The notes below the pieces were generated by a model. The model worked only from the letters and a program-made list of their open reading frames with translations. It searched no databases and had not been told where the DNA came from. Shown here piece by piece: positions 29,631 to 33,776 of a stretch of DNA of 33,776 bases. The position numbers and the translations under genes were made by a program. How positions within the stretch are numbered: the stretch's first letter is position 1; every line of letters begins with the position of its first letter. The DNA is from a virus: IMG/VR virus record IMGVR_UViG_3300007265_000004, positions 1 to 33,776 of that record, one strand, 5' to 3'.

Positions 29631-29903
29631 TCAACTGGCCTTCCGCATCAGCGCGAACTCTTCAAACCTCAGCGTGGCTTGTTTGCCATCCGCTACGCCC
29701 CGCGCCAGCCGAATGAAATCCTCTCGGTTGTCCATCCAGTACCGCAGCGCTTCCGCTTTGGCTGTCAGCCAGCGAGCCTGCTGCATCTCGGCTTGGGCGC
29801 GTTTCCATGCTTGGGCTGCCAGGTCGAGCAAGGCCAATTCTTCCTGCTGTAAGGCTTGGTCAGACGATTCAATCAAGCGTTCCGGGCTAGGTAGCGAGTT
29901 CAT
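29631..29903 (-). CDS. Minus-strand coiled-coil protein, 90 aa
   Basis: The minus-strand ATG at 29903 has a GGGGGAA Shine-Dalgarno 6 nt upstream. The product is all helical and Ala/Gln/Glu-rich (SSDQALQQEELALLDLAAQA, WKRAQAEMQQARWLTAKAEA). It has no signal or membrane segment. It is divergent from the next plus-strand gene, with a 93-bp promoter/operator region between them. A small regulatory or DNA-associated protein is likely; no family recognised. Confidence 0.65.
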   Translation of the reverse strand: MNSLPSPERLIESSDQALQQEELALLDLAAQAWKRAQAEMQQARWLTAKAEALRYWMDNREDFIRLARGVADGKQATLRFEEFALMRKAS

Positions 29904-29940
29904 TAGGTTCCCCCTGAGCGGCGCATTCTCTGTGCATGTA

Positions 29941-29976
29941 ACAGGCCTGTAATTAGTACCGACGTACCAGGGTCAA
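29941..29976 (-). promoter_or_regulatory. Divergent promoter/operator region with ACAGGCCTGT palindrome
   Basis: Reading on the minus strand, TTGACC (29971-29976) and TAATTA (29950-29955) are spaced 15 bp apart as possible -35 and -10 boxes for the minus-strand gene. ACAGGCCTGT (29941-29950) is a perfect 10-bp palindrome at the expected start site, a good operator place. No clear promoter for the plus-strand gene was found. Confidence 0.45.
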
Positions 29977-29996
29977 TAGGACTAACGGGGATTCTG

Positions 29997-30188
29997 TTGA
30001 AGAAGCCAATCCAATGCGCGACATGCGGCAAGGTCGGCAACGGCAACGGCTGGTTCTGGATTCGCAGGGATGGGCAGTTTTGCGTGGAGCGGCACAGCGG
30101 GGCACCTAAGCATCGGCGGTGGAGCGTTGTCTGTTCGATGGAGCACGCGATTTTGGAGTTGATTCGGTGGGATGACAGGAGAGTGTGA
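29997..30188 (+). CDS. Small zinc-knuckle protein, 63 aa
   Basis: It starts at TTG 29997, after GGGGATT. The product has CATCGKVGNGNGWFW with a CxxC pair near residue 7, then FCVERHSGAP and VCSMEH, so a Cx2C...CxxxH pattern fits a one-zinc ribbon. It is basic and aromatic. The stop overlaps the next ATG. Probably an early regulatory or nucleic-acid-binding protein. Confidence 0.55.
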   Translation: MKKPIQCATCGKVGNGNGWFWIRRDGQFCVERHSGAPKHRRWSVVCSMEHAILELIRWDDRRV

Positions 30189-30715
30189 TGAAGTTTGAGA
30201 TTCGGAATCGCTGGTCGGGCGAAATAGTTTTTAGCGTTGAGGCTGACTCTTGGCGCGTAGCCATCGAGGCTGCTTACAAGGCAAAGGCGGACCTGTGCGG
30301 GGCGAACCTGTGCGAGGCGGACCTGCGCGGGGCGAACCTGCGCGGGGCGGACCTGCGCGGGGCGGACCTGTGCGGGGCAGACCTGCGCGGGGCGGACCTG
30401 TGCGGGGCGGACCTGTGCGGGGCGGACCTGCGCGGGGCGGACCTGCGCGAGGCGAAAAACCTTGAGCGGTTCCCAATCTCCATCCTCGGCCACAAGCACG
30501 GCCTGTTCACAACGATGGATGGCCACCTTGCTATCGGCTGCCATGTTCACAGCTTTGATGAGTGGACGCGCCATGCCGAGAAAATCGGAAGCGTCGAAGG
30601 CTACTCTTCGCTGGACGTAGAAATCTACAAGCTGCATATCCAGCACATTCAAAAAGTTTCGCAACTGCTGTGGAACGCCAAGAAGGAAGAAAAAGCAGAA
30701 GCGGTCAAGGCATAG
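30188..30715 (+). CDS. Pentapeptide-repeat protein
   Basis: The ATG overlaps the preceding TGA (TGATG). The 175-aa protein has a small N-terminal alpha/beta domain (FEIRNRWSGEIVFSVEADSW), 11 uninterrupted A(D/N)L(C/R)(G/E) pentapeptides (about residues 34-88), then an 85-aa C-terminal domain with GLFTTMDGHLAIGCHVHSFD. Pentapeptide repeats form a right-handed quadrilateral beta-helix; some (MfpA, Qnr) mimic DNA and bind gyrase. Eleven repeats make fewer than three full coils, so a protein-interaction role is as likely. Repeats are almost identical, suggesting recent expansion. Confidence 0.8.
   Translation: MKFEIRNRWSGEIVFSVEADSWRVAIEAAYKAKADLCGANLCEADLRGANLRGADLRGADLCGADLRGADLCGADLCGADLRGADLREAKNLERFPISILGHKHGLFTTMDGHLAIGCHVHSFDEWTRHAEKIGSVEGYSSLDVEIYKLHIQHIQKVSQLLWNAKKEEKAEAVKA
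30287..30451 (+). repeat. 15-bp tandem repeat array encoding pentapeptides
   Basis: Eleven 15-bp units based on GCGGACCTGCGCGGG differ only at one to three positions per unit (gac/aac; tgc/cgc; ggg/gag/ggc-like ends). Units are nearly the same in third codon positions, which points to recent unit duplication rather than old divergence. Because the unit is GC-rich and lacks stops, several other frames are also open here. Confidence 0.85.
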
Positions 30716-30725
30716 GAGCACAGCG

Positions 30726-31169
30726 ATGGGCGAGCCAATCCGTGTCGTAATCAGCTTGGACGAAGAGACGCAGCAGCGCCTTGCTCGCTGGCAGGAGCAA
30801 TTCTCCATGCTGGTTGGCGACAACCGATCACGGCTGGTGCGACTCGCGCTCGAAACTCTGGACTGGCTGGGCTTCACACCGGACACGGTAATCGCTGCGA
30901 TGAATCAGGCGCAACGAATAAAAGTTATTAACTTTGCACAAAGCCAATTTAATTTCCCTAGCGCCTCCATCACGCCCCAACAGCTAGGGCCAAAGCCGCC
31001 TGTGAGAGCAATCAATCCCACTACCCCTGGGAGCTCTCGCGGGCGGCGCCTCTCCGCCATTAAACGAGTGGCGGTTGTGGGCCAGGCCAAGGTCCATCGA
31101 ACATGGGGCACCTCCCTTTCTGGGCACCTAAGCCCGTTCAATTCTAACAGTTATGCGAGGGTGGCATGA
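30726..31169 (+). CDS. CopG/RHH-like N-terminal domain protein
   Basis: The 147-aa product has an RHH-like start (PIRVVISLDEETQQRLARWQ, then NRSRLVRLALETLDWLG): strand, helix and turn with an 'NRSRLVR' recognition helix. The rest is basic, Pro/Ser-rich and probably disordered. GGAGCACAGCG is upstream of the ATG. It likely binds DNA as a dimer. The stop overlaps the next ATG (ATGA). Confidence 0.6.
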   Translation: MGEPIRVVISLDEETQQRLARWQEQFSMLVGDNRSRLVRLALETLDWLGFTPDTVIAAMNQAQRIKVINFAQSQFNFPSASITPQQLGPKPPVRAINPTTPGSSRGRRLSAIKRVAVVGQAKVHRTWGTSLSGHLSPFNSNSYARVA

Positions 31170-31516
31170 GCCGAACGATTGAGCGCAAGCTTTACAAGTT
31201 TCGCCATCCTGAATGGCTTCGCGCCAACAGGACGGAATACCAGCGCAAATGGAGGGAGCGCAATCCAGAGAAGCTCGCTGCCCATAAAGCGGTTTCCGTC
31301 GCTCTGTCCAAGGGGGTACTGCGCAGGCCTAGGGTTTGCTCACGGTGCAACGAGCCGTGCAAGCCACACGCGCATCATGCGGATTATTCCAAGCCCTTAC
31401 AGGTGGAGTGGTTGTGCTGGGATTGTCACAACGTCGAACACGGCAATGCCCGCATCGGCCCAAAGGTTAGCCCGGCAGAACTCTACGACATAGTTGAGCA
31501 GGGGCAGACGGCGTGA
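31166..31516 (+). CDS. HNH/treble-clef-like protein
   Basis: The 116-aa product has a basic, helical N-terminus (RHPEWLRANRTEYQRKWRER) and a C-terminal CSRCNEPCKPHAHHADYSKP, then VEWLCWDCHNVEHG. The Cys pair, AHHxDYxKP and the late CxxCHxxEH match treble-clef HNH-like phage proteins. The HxxDYxKPL motif is typical of many phage accessory proteins; nuclease activity needs the second His, seen here as HNVEH. Starts at the ATG overlapping the previous stop. Confidence 0.65.
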   Translation: MSRTIERKLYKFRHPEWLRANRTEYQRKWRERNPEKLAAHKAVSVALSKGVLRRPRVCSRCNEPCKPHAHHADYSKPLQVEWLCWDCHNVEHGNARIGPKVSPAELYDIVEQGQTA

Positions 31517-32199
31517 TTACCCTCCGCCTCATCCCCCTGCTTCTGTCTTGCGTCACGCTGATGCTGGCTACGGGCGCTTCTCTACGCGTTCCGTCTCACG
31601 CTATGCCGTGGACAATTCCGGCCTACCTCGCTGCGCAATGCCTGTGCGACCTCATTAACTTTCTGAATTTGCATCGGGCGCAGAACCATGAGCCGCAGTA
31701 CGTGCGCTGCTTCGCTTTCCTCTTCGCGGCGGGAATGGTTTTAGGTATCGCGGTGACAGTGGTGCTCGTCCGTCCGGCTTTCCAAGGTGCATGGCTGTGG
31801 TTCAGCCTTGCGGCGGCGGCCTACTCCCTTTCTTGGGGAGCGGCAGTTCTGCACAACTTGAAGCCGGCTGGCTGGCTGTACGTCACCGTGGGCTATTCAG
31901 TGCTGATGCTGTGCTGCGGGACGCTGTGCGCATGGGCGGCGCTCGCCAATCTCCAACCCGCGCTCAAGATTGGCGCCATCGTTCTCGGGGTCCGCTGGCA
32001 GGCGCAAGCAGTGTTCGGCTTCGCCTACTCGCTCGGCATCACTAAAAATTTCTGGCTGTGGTTCAAGCTGAATCACTTGGTTCCGTCGCTCATCACGATT
32101 GTTTGCGCGCTGTGGCTGTGCATTTGGTACAGCGGCCTGCGAAGCGAGAGCGCGAAGCCCCTGTGGGCGGAAGTGCAACACGTCGAGGTGCGTCCATGA
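31513..32199 (+). CDS. Polytopic membrane protein, about 7 TM helices
   Basis: GTG 31513 overlaps the previous stop. The 228-aa protein has about seven hydrophobic helices: residues about 5-24, 33-51, 65-87, 93-112, 120-145, 150-176 and 188-208 by eye, separated by short loops (LHRAQNHEPQY between 2 and 3). It has no recognised active-site motif. A multi-spanning protein is unusual in a compact phage genome. It could be a host-membrane modifier or exclusion factor. Confidence 0.65.
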   Translation: MITLRLIPLLLSCVTLMLATGASLRVPSHAMPWTIPAYLAAQCLCDLINFLNLHRAQNHEPQYVRCFAFLFAAGMVLGIAVTVVLVRPAFQGAWLWFSLAAAAYSLSWGAAVLHNLKPAGWLYVTVGYSVLMLCCGTLCAWAALANLQPALKIGAIVLGVRWQAQAVFGFAYSLGITKNFWLWFKLNHLVPSLITIVCALWLCIWYSGLRSESAKPLWAEVQHVEVRP

Positions 32200-32432
32200 C
32201 CCGCTTCCTCCGCTGTGGCCTTCTCTTAGCCGTGCTGCTGGCGTGGGCCGTGGATGCTTGGCTCAAGCCGGCGCCGAAGCCGCAACGCGAGGTGCCAGTC
32301 CTGTTCCCGCACCTTCGGCCACAGCACCGCGAGCGCAAGCCCAGCGACGAATGCAGCGACTACGCAGCGGAGAAGGCACACCCGAACTGGTTTGCTTGCC
32401 CGATTGACGAACAAAAAATGACGGAGATGTGA
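32196..32432 (+). CDS. Membrane-anchored small protein, 78 aa
   Basis: The ATG at 32196 overlaps the previous stop. The product has an N-terminal hydrophobic segment (LRCGLLLAVLLAWAVDAWL) like a signal anchor, a basic Pro-rich middle (KPAPKPQREVPVLF), and ends with WFACPIDEQKMTEM. The same CPIDEQ-x-M stretch recurs after the metallopeptidase gene. Likely periplasmic or membrane-tethered; function unknown. Confidence 0.6.
   Translation: MTRFLRCGLLLAVLLAWAVDAWLKPAPKPQREVPVLFPHLRPQHRERKPSDECSDYAAEKAHPNWFACPIDEQKMTEM
32397..32421 (+). repeat. Left copy of imperfect 25-bp direct repeat around the metallopeptidase gene
   Basis: This stretch (encoding CPIDEQKM) matches 32976-33000 at 20 of 25 bases and flanks the metallopeptidase gene. 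The right copy, in a different context, encodes CPIDEQQM with no proper start codon, so it looks like a remnant of a duplicated gene end. Confidence 0.55.
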
Positions 32433-32445
32433 AGGGAGAAAAGCT

Positions 32446-32970
32446 ATGAATAAGCCGAAACCAAAGAAAGTCAACTTTGAATTAATCGTCAACGAGGAAG
32501 GCGAGCCGTACAGGCTCCTCAGGGAGGTGCGCTCGCAATTCCACGAGGAACTGGAGGAGGCCAGAATAGCCCTTGCTTGGCGCAAGTCTCTGAAGGCCGA
32601 TGTTGATGGCCGCTTGGTCCTCGGCAAATGCGTAAAGGCGTCAGACCTCCAGCGCGAACTTGCTGATTGGGATTTTGTAATCCTCCTGAATCAAGAGGTC
32701 TGGGTCAATAGCGAATTCACCGCAGATAAGAAAAGGGCTCTACTCGATCACGAATTGTGTCACGCCGCGCCCGTTGTGAATGAAGAAGACGAGCAGAAAT
32801 TGGATGAAAGGGGGCGATTGGTTTGGCGCGTTCGCAAGCATGACATCGAAGAGTTCCAGGGAATCGTTGAGCGCCACGGCTGCTATAAGCGCGATTTGGA
32901 GCGTTTCGCGGAAGCCCTACTTAAATCCAAGGAAACCGCAAAGCTATTCGCTATTGGTGGCAGGCGCTAG
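32446..32970 (+). CDS. Putative phage metallopeptidase
   Basis: GAAGGGAGAAAAGC precedes the ATG. The 174-aa protein has the zinc motif HELCH (residues 102-106, in ALLDHELCHAAP), which is typical of the family annotated as 'putative phage metallopeptidase' (HExxH). VWVNSEFTADKKRALLDH and a later HDIEEFQGIVERHGCY fit the family. It has no signal peptide, so it acts inside the cell. Substrate unknown. It is flanked by a 25-bp imperfect direct repeat. Confidence 0.75.
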   Translation: MNKPKPKKVNFELIVNEEGEPYRLLREVRSQFHEELEEARIALAWRKSLKADVDGRLVLGKCVKASDLQRELADWDFVILLNQEVWVNSEFTADKKRALLDHELCHAAPVVNEEDEQKLDERGRLVWRVRKHDIEEFQGIVERHGCYKRDLERFAEALLKSKETAKLFAIGGRR

Positions 32971-32975
32971 AGGCG

Positions 32976-33000
32976 TGTCCGATTGACGAGCAGCAGATGA
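32976..33000 (+). repeat. Right copy of imperfect 25-bp direct repeat
   Basis: See the left copy at 32397-32421. In the frame that runs from a TAA within the metallopeptidase end, this DNA would read ...ALEACPIDEQQMKSF and stop, with no usable start codon. It is therefore best seen as a ghost of a duplicated gene tail rather than a gene. Confidence 0.5.
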
Positions 33001-33021
33001 AGAGTTTTTGAGGAGAAAACG

Positions 33022-33387
33022 ATGCGACTGACGTTGGAGGAGTTGAAGGCGATGAGTGACAGGGAACTGGGAAGTCACTGGTATACCGGAAAGTTCCCCT
33101 TCGATGTCATGGACCGATGCGGCGGATGCCTAGCCTCGCATAGCATTCGCACTTGCCGAGAGCACGGAGATATTTCCGCACCTCCGTTCATGGTCAGTTC
33201 TTCCAACGAGGAAGTTATAGGGGCCTATCTTAATCCGCACCTAGAAGAGTACTTGGCTGCGCGTCTCTTCCATGACTCGCTCTATCCGCAAGAGACGCCC
33301 ACGCCACAAACCGAGCAGGCGGCCGCCGAAAGCGTTGCCAGCCCTGAGCTGGTCGCAAAAGGGGCGCATGGGAGAGATGTGAGATGA
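33022..33387 (+). CDS. Hypothetical protein, 121 aa
   Basis: GAGGAGAAAACG precedes the ATG. The product has an N-terminal helical part (TLEELKAMSDRELGSHWY) and a central CGGCLASHSIRTCREH that could be a CxxC...C/H zinc site. The C-terminal 30 residues are Gln/Ala/Glu-rich and probably disordered. No family recognised. The stop overlaps the next ATG (ATGA). Confidence 0.65.
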   Translation: MRLTLEELKAMSDRELGSHWYTGKFPFDVMDRCGGCLASHSIRTCREHGDISAPPFMVSSSNEEVIGAYLNPHLEEYLAARLFHDSLYPQETPTPQTEQAAAESVASPELVAKGAHGRDVR

Positions 33388-33701
33388 GCAACGAAGAGGT
33401 CGAAAAAATAGAAGCGTTCGTGGCAAGCGACTGGACGCCTGCAATTATCGCCATGCACGAACACGCGCTTAAATTTCACAAGACCGACCCCGGACAGGTT
33501 ACGCGCTTCGCTGGCGAGAAGGTGCGCGTCCGGCTCAACGACGATGCTGACGCGGCATGGCGAGCGGAAAGACACCTGTTCATGGGCTGTGTAGCGCGAG
33601 GGCTGGAAGTTCACCCGGACGACGCGATGAGATTGTGGCCTGACCTGGCAGAGAACAACACGAACGTAACGATTTGCGAATGCGTTTTGCTGATGGATTG
33701 A
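33384..33701 (+). CDS. Hypothetical protein, 105 aa
   Basis: It starts at the ATG overlapping the previous TGA. The product is soluble with a helical N-terminal half (EKIEAFVASDWTPAIIAMHE) and a compact C-terminal half (AWRAERHLFMGCVARGLEVH). No recognised domain. It belongs to the same early cluster. Confidence 0.6.
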   Translation: MSNEEVEKIEAFVASDWTPAIIAMHEHALKFHKTDPGQVTRFAGEKVRVRLNDDADAAWRAERHLFMGCVARGLEVHPDDAMRLWPDLAENNTNVTICECVLLMD

Positions 33702-33713
33702 GGGAGGCGAGCA

Positions 33714-33776
33714 ATGGATAGGAACCAAGAGTACTTGGCGCACGGCAGCGGGGAGATCGAACCCGGCGAACACCCC
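33714..33776 (+). CDS. N-terminal start of an unidentified protein (cut by window edge)
   Basis: GAGGGAGGCGAGCA precedes the ATG at 33714. The first 21 residues (MDRNQEYLAHGSGEIEPGEH...) are polar. The gene continues beyond the window, so no function can be given. Confidence 0.5.
   Translation, partial: MDRNQEYLAHGSGEIEPGEHP

Noticed and set aside
30287-30451. Tandem repeats as a CRISPR array
   Set aside because: Units are contiguous 15-mers without spacers and encode pentapeptides.
29903-30886. Long minus-strand open frame with RPAQV-type repeats
   Set aside because: It is antisense to the pentapeptide array; the 15-bp GC-rich unit lacks stops in several frames, so the frame is open by chance.

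Overview
The window is part of the genome of a tailed, podovirus-type bacteriophage (or a prophage or metagenome-assembled phage) with a P22-like virion module. DUF5681-type small terminase, PBSX/Terminase_3-type large terminase, P22-like portal, scaffold, P22-like coat, gp4-like and gp10-like tail accessory proteins and three ejection-type proteins occur in the classical order. No integrase, tRNA or CRISPR array was seen. The host is not named by any gene. The many exported proteins with an 'xxA|Q' signal-peptidase site, together with an outer-membrane beta-barrel, point to a diderm host. By inference only, Acidobacteriota are a good candidate.

Layout. (1) 1-3559: tightly overlapping small accessory genes on the + strand, several with Cys-rich zinc-ribbon motifs and one HTH protein. 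Two genes have no ATG/GTG/TTG start and seem to begin at CTG inside a CCCTGAG stop/start overlap. (2) 3603-8506: packaging and portal, with a GroES-like co-chaperonin directly before the portal gene. (3) 8506-14953: head module, in which a 704-aa secreted spike-like protein lies between portal and scaffold and a 280-aa secreted protein follows the coat gene. (4) 15160-22329: tail accessory, GNAT-like and ejection proteins. (5) 22326-28639: fibres, lysis genes (XhlA-like, GH73-type endolysin, holin-like), lipoproteins, a LuxR-type HTH, an outer-membrane barrel and several minus-strand cargo genes, ending at a strong intrinsic terminator (28687-28730). (6) 28740-33776: a new transcription unit with a consensus-like promoter, small RHH and zinc-ribbon regulators, a pentapeptide-repeat protein, an HNH-like protein, a 7-TM membrane protein and a phage metallopeptidase, running off the right edge.

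How it works together. Terminases and portal package DNA into a P22-like scaffolded capsid, gp4/gp10-like proteins seal it, and ejection proteins deliver the genome. The unusual layer is export. At least eight products in regions 3 and 5, including the tail-fibre or spike proteins, start with Sec-type signal peptides. Their predicted mature parts have even numbers of cysteines by hand count, as expected for disulfide-bonded proteins outside the cytoplasm. Either these fibres reach the virion by a route other than cytoplasmic assembly, or they are secreted effectors encoded where a phage normally keeps its fibres. I regard this as the most interesting system in the window.
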